Notes under the pieces: model-generated
What the model was told of the DNA's origin: nothing
The model's database searches: none
Seen by the model: the letters and a program-made list of their open reading frames with translations, nothing else
Shown: positions 17,784-25,933 of the stretch, piece by piece
Layout of the letters: each line of letters starts with the position of its first letter
Numbering within the stretch: position 1 is the stretch's first letter
Position numbers and translations under genes: made by a program
Assembly: GCF_016745395.1 (NCBI RefSeq)
Contig: NZ_JAERVJ010000009.1
Span: 37,928 to 101,927 of the forward strand
Reading direction: 5' to 3'
From: Methylocystis sp. Sn-Cys
GTDB taxonomy: Bacteria > Pseudomonadota > Alphaproteobacteria > Rhizobiales > Beijerinckiaceae
DNA length: 64,000 bases

Positions 17784-17866
17784 CGTCATTGCGAGCGAAG
17801 CGAAGCAATCCAGGGCAGCGGTCGCGGCTCTGGATTGCTTCGTCGCTCCGCTCCTCGCAATGACGG
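17784..17866. repeat. Intergenic inverted repeat, [10 protein letters not shown] type, copy 3
   Basis: The same hairpin family as 16-98: CGTCATTGCGAGCGAAGCGA on the left and its near-complement CGCTCCTCGCAATGACGG on the right, around a GC-rich centre. It lies 28 bases after the glnD stop and ahead of grpE, where it could act as a transcript-end stem. Confidence 0.85.
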
Positions 17867-17894
17867 CGGATGATTGCCTGATAGCGCGCGCGCC

Positions 17895-20711
17895 CTACCC
17901 CACGCTCTGCGCTTTCTCGGCCCGCTTCTCCGCCGGCGGCTCGAAAACCTCGAGCAGCGCCCGCTTGATGGCGGCGTGGCGTTGCGGCGAGACGATTTTC
18001 GCGCCGGTGAGGTCGGTCACATAGAAAGCGTCCACCGCCCGCTCGCCGAAGGTCACGATATGCGCCGAGGCGATGTTGAGATTGAGCCGGGAGATAGCGT
18101 TGGTCAGCTCGAACAGCAGCCCTTCGCGATCGAGGCCGGAGACCTCGATGACCGTATAGACATTCGACAGGCTGTTATCGACCACCACCTCCGGCGCGAC
18201 ATTGAAGGCGGCGAGCGGCTGCTGCTGCTTGGCGCGCGCTTGCACGGCGTCGGAGACGATCACCTCGCCGCTCAGCGCCTTGGCGATGAAGTCGGCGATG
18301 CGGCGCGCGCGGCGCAGCTCGTCTTCGTCGAAATCGAAGGCGCGCGAGAAGAAGATCGTGTCGAGCGCCAGCCCGTCGGCGGTGGTGAAGATATGCGCGT
18401 CGACGATATTGGCGCCGCTCGCCGCGCAGCCGCCTGCGATGATCGACAACAGCCGCCGATGATCCGGCGCGATGACCGTTAGCTCCACCGCGCCGCGCGT
18501 GCGATCGAGCTCCACGGCGGTCGCGAGCGGCGTCGTCGCGCCGGCGAGCTTTTCGAGCATATGGGCGTGGCGCAGTTTGCGGGCGACGTCGACCTTGAGC
18601 CAATAAGCGGGATAATGCCGCTTGGCGTAGGTCTCGAATTTCTCGTCGCTCCAGTCGGGCAGCGCGGCGCGCAGCTCGGCGACGGCGGCGGCCACGCGGC
18701 TCTTGCGGTCGGCGGAGGAATGGCCGCCGCCGAGCACGACCTCCGTCTCCCAGTAGAGAACGCGCAGAAGCTGTGATTTCCAGGTGTCGAGCACGCCGGG
18801 GCCGACAGCGTTGATGTCGCACACGGTCAGCACGAAAAGCATTTTGAGCCGCTCGACGGTCTGCACGATCGCCGCAAAACTCTCGATCGTCACACGGTCG
18901 GAGAGATCGCGGCTCTGCGCATAGGTTGACATTGTAAGATGGTGCTCGACGAGCCAGGCCACGGTCTCCGTCTCGCCCGGCGTGAAGCCCAGACGCGGGC
19001 ACAGCGTGCGCGCCACCTCCTTGCCGGCGATGGAGTGATCCTCCTTGCGGCCCTTGGCGATGTCGTGAAGGAAGAGCCCAAGATAGAGCACCTTGCGATT
19101 GACGATCGTGGGCAGAATTTCGCCCACGAGCTGCTGATGCTCGGGCAGGCGCCCGGCCTCGAGATCGGAGAGCGCGCCGACCGCGCGCAGCAGATGCTCG
19201 TCGACCGTATAGTGGTGATACATGTTGAATTGCATCATCGCGACGATGCGGCCGAAATCGGGAATGAAGCGCCCGAGCACGCCCGTCTCGTTCATCCGGC
19301 GCAGAATGATCTCGGTCATGTTGCGCGACAGCAGGATTTCGAGGAAGAGCCTGTTGGCCTCCTTATCGGCGCGCAGATCGGCGTCGATCTCGCGTAGTGA
19401 GAGCGTCACCGCGCGCAGCGCATCCGGGTGCAGCGGCAGGCCATGATGATCGGCCATCCAGAAAAGCCGGATGATGTTCACCGGGTCACGATGAAAGACA
19501 TTCTCATCGGCGACGCTGATGCGGTCATGCGCGATGATGAAATCGCCATGCGGCGCCCGGGCGCGCCGGCGCCGGAACGGCTGCATAAAGCGCTCAAAGA
19601 TCGCGCGCGGCTTCGCCTGTTTTTCTTCGAGCGCGGCGCACACGATGGCGGTGAGATCGCCGACGTCCTTCGCGACCAGAAAATAATGCTTCATGAAGCG
19701 CTCGACGCGCGAGAGGCCGGCGCGGTCGTGGTAGCCGAGACGCTGCGCCATCAGCGGCTGAATATCGAAGGAAATCCGCTCCTCCGCGCGCCCGGTGGCG
19801 AAATGCAGGTGGCAGCGCACGCGCCATAAAAACTCCTCGCAACGCTCGAAGAGGGAAAGCTCGGCCGAGGTGAAGAGCCCCGCCGCGACCAGCTCCTCCA
19901 CGTCGCGCACGCGATAGACATATTTGGAAATCCAGAAGAGCGTGTTGAGGTCGCGCAGGCCCCCCTTGCCCTCTTTCACATTGGGCTCGACCAGATAGCG
20001 CGAGGCGCCGGCGCGGCGCACACGCGTGTCGCGCTCTGCAAGCTTCGCCGCCACGAATTCACGCGCGTCGGAGCGCGCCACCTCGCGGTCGAAGGCGTCC
20101 TGCAATTCAGTGAACAGCTCGGCGCTGCCGAGGATGAAGCGCGCCTCCAGCAGCGTGGTGCGGATCGTCATATCGGCCCGCGCCTGACGCATGCATTCCG
20201 CAACGGATCTCGTGGCGTGGCCGACCTTCTGACGCAGATCCCACAGAACGTAGAGGATCGCTTCGACGACGCTCTCGCCCCATGGCGTCTGCTTATAGGG
20301 CAGCAGAAACAAAAGATCGATGTCGGAGCCGGGCGCCAGCATGCCGCGTCCATAGCCGCCGACGGCGACGATGGTCAGCCGCTCGGCGAAGGTCGGATTA
20401 TCGGCGGGATAGACATAGGCGACGACGTAATCATAGATCGCGCCGATCAGCTCGTCCTCGAGCTGCGAGATCAGCCGCGCGCACGCCAGTCCCGAGCCCC
20501 TGGCTTCCAGCCCGGCGCGGGCGCGGGCGCGCCCCTCGGCGAGGATCGAACGGAAGAGATCGACGACCGCGGTCCGGCGCGCATGGCCCTTCTCGACCTT
20601 GCAGATTTGCGCGATCGGGGCCGCGAGCGCGGCGCGCAGCCCGAGAAAGCCCGAAGCCGGTTCGAATCTGTCGAAAATGCTTGGCGTCAATGCCTGGTCC
20701 ATCACGCTCAT
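17895..20711 (-). CDS. glnD: [Protein-PII] uridylyltransferase / uridylyl-removing enzyme
   Basis: 938 residues, the normal length. It senses glutamine and uridylylates or deuridylylates PII. The nucleotidyltransferase domain has [21 protein letters not shown] (about residues 115-135), then the GlnD helical domain, an HD phosphohydrolase region ([15 protein letters not shown]) and two C-terminal ACT domains ([20 protein letters not shown] and [20 protein letters not shown]). The frame stays open to 23138, but upstream of 20711 it is antisense to other genes. The ATG at 20711 overlaps the gshB stop by 4 bases (ATGA), pointing to translational coupling; a second ATG three codons later is possible. 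Confidence 0.95.
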   Translation of the reverse strand: MSVMDQALTPSIFDRFEPASGFLGLRAALAAPIAQICKVEKGHARRTAVVDLFRSILAEGRARARAGLEARGSGLACARLISQLEDELIGAIYDYVVAYVYPADNPTFAERLTIVAVGGYGRGMLAPGSDIDLLFLLPYKQTPWGESVVEAILYVLWDLRQKVGHATRSVAECMRQARADMTIRTTLLEARFILGSAELFTELQDAFDREVARSDAREFVAAKLAERDTRVRRAGASRYLVEPNVKEGKGGLRDLNTLFWISKYVYRVRDVEELVAAGLFTSAELSLFERCEEFLWRVRCHLHFATGRAEERISFDIQPLMAQRLGYHDRAGLSRVERFMKHYFLVAKDVGDLTAIVCAALEEKQAKPRAIFERFMQPFRRRRARAPHGDFIIAHDRISVADENVFHRDPVNIIRLFWMADHHGLPLHPDALRAVTLSLREIDADLRADKEANRLFLEILLSRNMTEIILRRMNETGVLGRFIPDFGRIVAMMQFNMYHHYTVDEHLLRAVGALSDLEAGRLPEHQQLVGEILPTIVNRKVLYLGLFLHDIAKGRKEDHSIAGKEVARTLCPRLGFTPGETETVAWLVEHHLTMSTYAQSRDLSDRVTIESFAAIVQTVERLKMLFVLTVCDINAVGPGVLDTWKSQLLRVLYWETEVVLGGGHSSADRKSRVAAAVAELRAALPDWSDEKFETYAKRHYPAYWLKVDVARKLRHAHMLEKLAGATTPLATAVELDRTRGAVELTVIAPDHRRLLSIIAGGCAASGANIVDAHIFTTADGLALDTIFFSRAFDFDEDELRRARRIADFIAKALSGEVIVSDAVQARAKQQQPLAAFNVAPEVVVDNSLSNVYTVIEVSGLDREGLLFELTNAISRLNLNIASAHIVTFGERAVDAFYVTDLTGAKIVSPQRHAAIKRALLEVFEPPAEKRAEKAQSVG

Positions 20712-21661
20712 CCTGCGCGCAGCGCCTTCAGCCGCCGCTCGATCGCGTCGAAGAGCGGCGGGGCAAGATCCGGGCCGCCGACTCTTTTGAGCGCGCGCAG
20801 CCCCGTCGGCGAGGTCACGTTGATTTCGGTCAGTCGGCCGTCGATCACGTCGATGCCCACAAAAACCAGCCCGCGCGCCTTGAGCGCCGGCCCGAGCCTT
20901 GCGCAAATCTCCTGCTCGCGCGGATCGAGCTCGGTCGCCGCCGCCGCGCCGCCGCGCACCATATTGGAGCGAATGTCGTCCTGCGCCGGCACGCGGTTGA
21001 TCGCGCCCATCGCCTCGCCGTCGACGAAGATGATGCGCTTGTCGCCTTTGGCGACCTCCGGCAGGAACTGCTGAACCACCCAGGGCTCGCGGAAGCTCGC
21101 GCTGAACATGTCGAAGAGCGAGCCGAAATTGGGATCGCGCGGCGTGACTTTGAAGACCGCCGCGCCGCCGTGGCCGTAAAGCGGCTTCATGACGATGTCG
21201 CCATGCGTCGCCCGGAACCGCTCGATCGCCGCGCGGTCGCGCGTGATGAGCGTCGGCGGCATGAGGTCGGCGAACTCCATCACGAAGACCTTTTCCGGGG
21301 CGTTGCGCACATGGCCGGGGTCGTTCACCACCAGCACGCGCGACTGGATGCGCTCGAGGAAATGCGTCGAGGTGATATAGGCGAGATCGAAGGGCGGGTC
21401 CTGGCGCAGCAGGACGACGTCCATCCTGGCGAGGTCGAGCTCGGTCGCCTCGCCCAGCGCATAGTAGCGGGAAGGGTCGTCGAAGACCTCGATCGGGTGG
21501 GCCCGCGCGGTGAGCGTCCCGCCTTCGAGGGACAGCTTGTCCGGCGTGTAAAACCAGAGCCGATGCCCGCGCCGCTTGGCCTCCAGCATGAGAGCGAAGG
21601 TCGAGTCCCCGGCGAAATTGATCCGCTCGAGGGGGTCCATCTGCACTGCGATTTCCAGCAT
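20708..21661 (-). CDS. gshB: Glutathione synthetase (ATP-grasp)
   Basis: 317 residues, as usual for bacterial GshB. It joins gamma-glutamylcysteine to glycine using ATP. Seen are the N-terminal [20 protein letters not shown], the ATP-grasp core ([33 protein letters not shown]) and the C-terminal [19 protein letters not shown] with Mg/ATP ligands. Its stop overlaps the glnD start. gshA, the preceding pathway step, is elsewhere in this window (53761-55149). Confidence 0.95.
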   Translation of the reverse strand: MLEIAVQMDPLERINFAGDSTFALMLEAKRRGHRLWFYTPDKLSLEGGTLTARAHPIEVFDDPSRYYALGEATELDLARMDVVLLRQDPPFDLAYITSTHFLERIQSRVLVVNDPGHVRNAPEKVFVMEFADLMPPTLITRDRAAIERFRATHGDIVMKPLYGHGGAAVFKVTPRDPNFGSLFDMFSASFREPWVVQQFLPEVAKGDKRIIFVDGEAMGAINRVPAQDDIRSNMVRGGAAAATELDPREQEICARLGPALKARGLVFVGIDVIDGRLTEINVTSPTGLRALKRVGGPDLAPPLFDAIERRLKALRAG

Positions 21662-21791
21662 TTCTCGCTCCCGCCAAGGCTTTATACGCGCCTATGCCGC
21701 CACCGTTAACCGACTGTGAAAGTCTGCGGATTAAACTGATCCCGATCAATTTGCACGGCTGTCGGGGACCATTAGCAGGACTATCGAGCAC

Positions 21792-23114
21792 ATGCGCAAT
21801 CTTTCCATTGGCGCCGGCCTCGTCCTTCGCCAGTTCCTTTTCCTCGCTCTGCTGCTCATCATGGGCGCGGCCGCCTATTTCGGCGCGGCGAATGTGCGCG
21901 ATCTGACGGCGGCGGCGGCAAGCACGGCGGACCACGCCCAGATGGCGGCCCTCGCCAAAGCCGCGCATGATTCGGCAAACGCCCTTTCGATCGAGCTGTT
22001 CATCGGCACGCTCTTCGCGGGCGTTCTGATCGTCGGCGTCTCGGTGCCCACCATGCATAAAACAGTCGCCGTGCCCATCAAGAACATCGCCCGGCAAATG
22101 ACTGACCTCGCCGCCGGCGACACGAGCCTCGACGTCGACGACACGGCCCGCGCCGACGAAATCGGCGACATTTCCCGGGCGCTCGTCGTGCTGCGCGACG
22201 CCGTCCGCGCCAACAACGAGATGGCGGCCGAAATCAAGGCGAGAGACGACCGCGAGGAGCGCCTGCGCCGCGAGGCCGCGATCCGCGACAAGGTCGAGCA
22301 TTATTCCGTCGAACTCTCCGCCACCACCGCAATGCTCGGCGACATGACCAAGCGCATGGCCGCCGCATCCGAGGAAATGATCGTGCACGAACGCCGCGCC
22401 CGCGCCGACAGCGATTTCGCCCGCACCGCCTCCACCCAGGCCGCCGCCGACGTGGGCTCGGTCGCGACCGCCTCCGACCAGCTTCTCGCGGCCATCGGCG
22501 AGATCAGCAAGCAGGCGGTGGAGTCGACGGCCGTCGTGCGTCAGGCGGTGGTCGAGACCAACGGCTCCTCCGCCGAGATGCTGCGTCTCTGCGCGGCAGC
22601 CAATCGCGTCGGCGACGTCGTCAATCTCATTTCGAAAATCGCTGCGCAGACCAATCTCCTCGCGCTGAACGCCACGATCGAGGCGGCCCGCGCGGGCGAA
22701 GCGGGGCGCGGTTTCGCCGTGGTGGCGCAGGAGGTCAAAAGCCTCGCCACCCAGACCGGCAAGGCGACGCAAGACATCGCCGACCAGATCGCCGAAATCC
22801 AGGCGGCCACCAATATGTCGGTGGCGTCGATGGACAAGATCAAGGCGAAGATCGCGGAAGTGGAGCATATTTCCGCGATCATCACCCAGGCTGTGCACGA
22901 GCAGGATACGGCGACCAAGGAAATCGCCCGCAGCGTCCGCTCGGCGGCGACCAGCGCGGAGGCCATGTCCGCCCACGCCGATCAGATGGCGAGCGCCATG
23001 ACGCAGACCGGCGCGGGCGTCGAATCCATGGTGTCGATGGCGCGCGAAATCGATCAAATGGCGCGCGCCATGCACGCGCATACGGACGAGCTGGCGAAAA
23101 GCCTCGCGAGCTGA
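21792..23114 (+). CDS. Methyl-accepting chemotaxis protein
   Basis: 440 residues. TM1 at about 10-32 ([16 protein letters not shown]), a very short extracytoplasmic segment of ~35 residues, TM2 at about 66-88, a HAMP domain ([21 protein letters not shown]), then a helical signalling domain with the hairpin tip [20 protein letters not shown] and [14 protein letters not shown]. The short periplasmic loop argues against a classical ligand domain; it may sense at the membrane or through partners. Cleanly starting ATG with AGGA about 12 bases upstream. No che genes are adjacent. A terminator hairpin follows. Confidence 0.88.
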   Translation: MRNLSIGAGLVLRQFLFLALLLIMGAAAYFGAANVRDLTAAAASTADHAQMAALAKAAHDSANALSIELFIGTLFAGVLIVGVSVPTMHKTVAVPIKNIARQMTDLAAGDTSLDVDDTARADEIGDISRALVVLRDAVRANNEMAAEIKARDDREERLRREAAIRDKVEHYSVELSATTAMLGDMTKRMAAASEEMIVHERRARADSDFARTASTQAAADVGSVATASDQLLAAIGEISKQAVESTAVVRQAVVETNGSSAEMLRLCAAANRVGDVVNLISKIAAQTNLLALNATIEAARAGEAGRGFAVVAQEVKSLATQTGKATQDIADQIAEIQAATNMSVASMDKIKAKIAEVEHISAIITQAVHEQDTATKEIARSVRSAATSAEAMSAHADQMASAMTQTGAGVESMVSMAREIDQMARAMHAHTDELAKSLAS

Positions 23115-23141
23115 GGCGCTACGCATTCCCGCGTCCAAGCC

Positions 23142-23165
23142 CCTCTCCCCGCTTGCGGGGAGAGG
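23142..23165 (+). terminator. Terminator hairpin after the chemotaxis receptor
   Basis: CCTCTCCCC at 23142-23150 pairs with GGGGAGAGG at 23157-23165 around a 6-base loop, 28 bases after the receptor stop. There is no U-run, so function is inferred from position; similar stems occur in other intergenic repeats here. Confidence 0.45.
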
Positions 23166-23258
23166 CTGGGTGAGGGGCCGGGGCCGGAGCCCGGACGTGC
23201 ATTATGGGCCCGAGCGCCTTGCGGCATTTTTCGTTTCCACTCATCCCCCAAGCCCCTC

Positions 23259-23424
23259 ATACGTTTCCGTTTGAATAGCTCGGATTGGGGCTTGTCATTC
23301 CCGACGGGCCGAAGGCCCGATCGGGAATCCAGAGCCACAAAAGCGCTGGTTTGGCTCTGGATTCCCGATCGCCCGCTGCGCGAGCGTCGGGAATGACACC
23401 GAACCAATCAAGCGGATCTCGTAT
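23259..23424 (+). mobile_element. MITE-like ~165-base element, copy A
   Basis: The unit begins ATACGTTTCCGTTTGAATAG and ends in AAGCGGATCTCGTAT. The ends are imperfect inverted repeats of each other (ATACG..TCCG.TTGA). Inside are long complementary arms (TCATTCCCGACGGGCCGAAG and TGCGCGAGCGTCGGGAATGA) and two opposed CCAGAGCCA/TGGCTCTGG boxes. No protein is encoded, so it would be a non-autonomous element if mobile. Copy B (24045-24210) is its reverse complement with about two internal differences; other copies are at 28825-28921 (core), 33171-33336 and 60896-61060. Confidence 0.7.
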
Positions 23425-24044
23425 TACCCGACCTCTCCCCGCGCGCGGGAAGAGGAGTAGAGCGTGGCCGTCATCGGGAATTTACTCCCTAATTTATCCC
23501 CACCCCCAAAAACCGCCTTATCCTTCCCCCGCCTCGTCAACTTGCAGGGGCGCCGTCAGGGTCGGCGGCGCCGGCGGGGTCGGTTAAGCGCGGGACGCGA
23601 CCCTCGTTCCGTGCGGGACTCCGGCGCCGCCCGCCGGGTCTCTCCTTCGTGGGGAGATTGCGTGGAGAAATCCACGCAAAGGCTGGGCATAGTTTTCGCG
23701 CCCGCGACACGCGGCCCGAGTACCGAAAGGGAAAGCGCCGGCGGGCCGGAGGCGGCGCATGTCGAGGCCCTTGCGACGCGCTCGGGAGGTTCAAACCTCC
23801 CGGGAAAGAAGCAGGCGCCGTCTGGCGGCTGCGCCGGACGGAGGAACCGCCACGAGATGGCGCTACTTCGGCCCGGAAAGGTGCGCGCGAATAAAGACCG
23901 CAGCCGGGACGCTCTGGTTCCGATGCGCTTATTTTTCACGCTACCGGCCGAACGGGGCCGGGGCGTCCCGGCTTCCTGTATCGCCTCGCGTCGGAAACGG
24001 CGGCGGGAGTCGTGGCGCTGCGCAGCTTTGTGGAGGCATGAATA
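23425..24044. other. Hairpin-rich non-coding segment between inverted MITE copies
   Basis: 620 bases with no convincing gene: open frames occur on both strands but are Arg/Pro/Gly-rich and lack ribosome sites. Several short perfect stems are seen, for example GCGTGG-AGAAAT-CCACGC (about 23670), CGGGAGGTT/AACCTCCCG (about 23783-23803) and GTCTGGCG/CGCCGGAC (about 23820-23839). This may be a structured RNA or cargo carried by the flanking elements. It does not show the conserved cores of RNase P RNA, tmRNA or SRP RNA. Confidence 0.4.
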
Positions 24045-24210
24045 ATACGAGATCCGCTTGATTGGTTCGGTATCATTCCCGACGCTCGCGCAGCGAGCGA
24101 TCGGGAATCCAGAGCCAAACCAGCGCTTTTGTGGCTCTGGATTCCCGATCGGGCCTTCGGCCCGTCGGGAATGACAAGCCCCAATCCGAGCTATTCAAAC
24201 GGAAACAGTA
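24045..24210 (-). mobile_element. MITE-like ~165-base element, copy B (inverted relative to A)
   Basis: The reverse complement of copy A over nearly its whole length; differences seen are one base in the CGCTCGCTGCGCGAG box, one in TGATACC versus TGACACC, and a few bases at the outer end (GGAAACAGTA versus GGAAACGTAT). It starts ATACGAGATCCGCTTGATTG and lies 22 bases before the 3' end of tRNA-Cys. Confidence 0.7.
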
Positions 24211-24232
24211 ATTGCTTGATTTTGCGGGCATT

Positions 24233-24306
24233 TGGAGGCCTCGGAGGGAATCGAACCCCCGTACAAGGATTTGCAGTCCTCTGCGTAGCCACTCCGCCAC
24301 GAGGCC
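24233..24306 (-). tRNA. tRNA-Cys (GCA anticodon)
   Basis: The minus strand folds as a 74-base tRNA: acceptor GGCCTCG pairs with CGAGGCC, D arm GGCGGAGTGGCTACGC, anticodon loop CTGCAAA (anticodon GCA), T arm GGGGGTTCGATTCCCTC, and an encoded CCA end (TGG at 24233-24235 on the plus strand). The T-loop GGTTCGATTCC is canonical. Confidence 0.95.
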
Positions 24307-24394
24307 ATCCGGCAAAGCGCTCAGCGCTTCGAGTGAGCCGCTCTTACAGGAGGGCGGCGCCGCGAGCAAGGGGATGTGACGTAAAAGCGAAGGA

Positions 24395-25108
24395 TCAGTC
24401 TGAGGCGCGCGAGGACCAGGCGGCGTGGGCGACATTGGTCAGCCGGCCGAGCTCCTCGGCGATGGCGTCGAGCTCCTCGGCCTCGACGCTGGTCGCCGCG
24501 AGCGTGGCGACGATTTCCACGCCATCCTCCCGCTCCATTTCCCGAATTTCGCGGGCCGGATATTTCGCCGCCTCCAGCCGCTCGTCGAGCAACTCCCGCA
24601 GCGCGTCGCGGCTTCCCTCGTCGGTCGTCACGCGCATCTCGAAGATCGACTCGGTCCGGCTCTCATCAATCGGCGCGCGCTCGATGAGATTGACGAGCGG
24701 CCGCAGGAAGGTGTTCCCGGCCAGCACGAATCCGCACATCAGCGCCGCCTCGGCCGGATGGTCGGCGCCGGCGAAGGCGCCTGTCACCGCCGAGCACCAG
24801 ACCGTCGCCGCCGTATTGAGGCCGCGGATGTTCATCCCCTCTTTCAGGATCACGCCCGCGCCCAAAAAGCCTACGCCCGAGGCCACATAGGCCAGCACCT
24901 GGGTCGCGCCCTGATTGCCCATGAGCCGCATGCCGAGATCGACAAAGGCCGAGGCGCCCAAGGCCACGAGCGCGTTGGTGCGGAGCCCCGCGTTGCGCTG
25001 GCGATATTGCCGCTCCGCGCCGATCAGCGTGCCTAAAAGCAGCGCGACGAAGAGAGAGACGAAGGTGTTGACGAATTCGACGCCGTTGAAGTCGATGATC
25101 CCGGCCAT
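24395..25108 (-). CDS. MgtC/SapB-family membrane protein
   Basis: 237 residues. Four to five membrane helices at the N-terminus include the family signatures LLLGTLIGAERQYRQRNAGLRTN (helix-1 end) and VASGVGFLGAGVILKEG with NIRGLNTAATVWC. A soluble ACT-like C-terminal domain follows (about 155-230, FEMRVTTDEG). MgtC proteins inhibit F-ATPase or aid survival at low Mg2+ in pathogens; the function in a free-living alphaproteobacterium is not known. It starts 16 bases after the cupin gene, probably the same transcript. Confidence 0.88.
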   Translation of the reverse strand: MAGIIDFNGVEFVNTFVSLFVALLLGTLIGAERQYRQRNAGLRTNALVALGASAFVDLGMRLMGNQGATQVLAYVASGVGFLGAGVILKEGMNIRGLNTAATVWCSAVTGAFAGADHPAEAALMCGFVLAGNTFLRPLVNLIERAPIDESRTESIFEMRVTTDEGSRDALRELLDERLEAAKYPAREIREMEREDGVEIVATLAATSVEAEELDAIAEELGRLTNVAHAAWSSRASD

Positions 25109-25124
25109 AGGCTCACATTTCTAT

Positions 25125-25610
25125 CTAATAGGGACGGCCGTCCTTGTGGAAGAATTGCCAGCGCCCGTCGAGGCCAAGGCGCGCTTCGAGGTCGTCCTCG
25201 GGATAGTCCGCGCCGTCCCCTGCGGTCCGGTCGCCGATTTCGAGATAGACCGCGTCTGTGTCGGTTCGATTGACGAGATGATGGGCGAGGCCGCCGGCCG
25301 GGAATCCGGCGCACATGCCGGGAGAAAGCGCTGTCTCGCCTGATTCGGTCACCAGCGTCGGCGCACCTTCCAGAATATAAATGAATTCATCCTGCCGGCT
25401 GTGCCGGTGCATGAGCGCCGACTGCGCGCCGGGCGCAAGCCGGGTGAGATTGACGCCGAAATTGCCCAATCCGAAGAGGTCGCCGAGCGCGCGCTTCTCG
25501 CGCCCGGCCATTCGCGCGGCGAAAGGCTCCGGATAGGCGGAGGGGCGGCTGCGCGGGGCGACCGCCGCCGCCTCGACCGCGGCCGGAAGCTTTTCTTCGT
25601 CGCGCCTCAC
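25125..25610 (-). CDS. Cupin-domain protein
   Basis: 161 residues from a GTG start. The single cupin barrel carries metal-ligand motif 1 (HRHSRQDEFIYILEG, about residues 68-82) and a second part with PGMCAGFPAGGLAHHLVN. The N-terminus AYPEPFAARMAGREKRALGD and the C-terminal WQFFHKDGRPY match a family of small cupins of unknown substrate. An in-frame ATG exists at 25679, but the extra 23 residues overlap the edge of an intergenic inverted repeat; the GTG at 25610 with GAGAG just upstream fits better. Start is uncertain. It leads the cupin-mgtC pair. Confidence 0.75.
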   Translation of the reverse strand: MRRDEEKLPAAVEAAAVAPRSRPSAYPEPFAARMAGREKRALGDLFGLGNFGVNLTRLAPGAQSALMHRHSRQDEFIYILEGAPTLVTESGETALSPGMCAGFPAGGLAHHLVNRTDTDAVYLEIGDRTAGDGADYPEDDLEARLGLDGRWQFFHKDGRPY

Positions 25611-25680
25611 CCTCTCTCCCTTTTCCCGCTTTTCGCCAAGGCAATGGGATGAATAGCGATCTGGCGTCGTTAGCCCCATA

Positions 25681-25807
25681 CCTCCCCTTTACGGGGAGGT
25701 CGGCGGCCAGAGGCCGCCGGGTGGGGTCCGCGCCGCAACGGCAGTGATGGGGCTTTCCCCCACCCGACCCCGCTTACGCGGGGCCACCCTCCCCGTAAAG
25801 GGGAGGG
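25681..25807. repeat. GC-rich intergenic inverted repeat
   Basis: About 127 bases in the divergent gap before topA. The outer arms CCTCCCCTTTACGGGGAGG and CCTCCCCGTAAAGGGGAGG are each palindromic and mutually complementary, and inner segments (GGCGGCCAGAGGCCGCC; CCCCGCTTACGCGGGG) form further hairpins. Its left edge lies next to the alternative cupin start. It probably spaces the divergent promoters and is not coding. Confidence 0.75.
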
Positions 25808-25933
25808 ATCGGCTCACGCCCCGCTTTCACCTGGTTGCCCCGCTCTATCCGCCCCCAATTTGACAGGCGCCGCTCATTCTGCCCATCTTCGCGCCCCGTG
25901 CGCCAGAGCGGCGCCTTGTGGGATCGCGCTGAA

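Noticed and set aside
20712-23138. N-terminal extension of glnD
   Set aside because: The open frame continues antisense to gshB-region and chemotaxis receptor codons; the coupled ATG at 20711 gives the normal GlnD length.
23425-24044. RNase P RNA, tmRNA or SRP RNA in the hairpin-rich segment
   Set aside because: The conserved cores of these RNAs (for example GAGGAAAGTCC of RNase P) are not found on either strand.
23464-24061. Several overlapping frames between the inverted MITE copies
   Set aside because: Arg/Gly/Pro-rich on both strands, no ribosome sites, no conservation evident; treated as non-coding.
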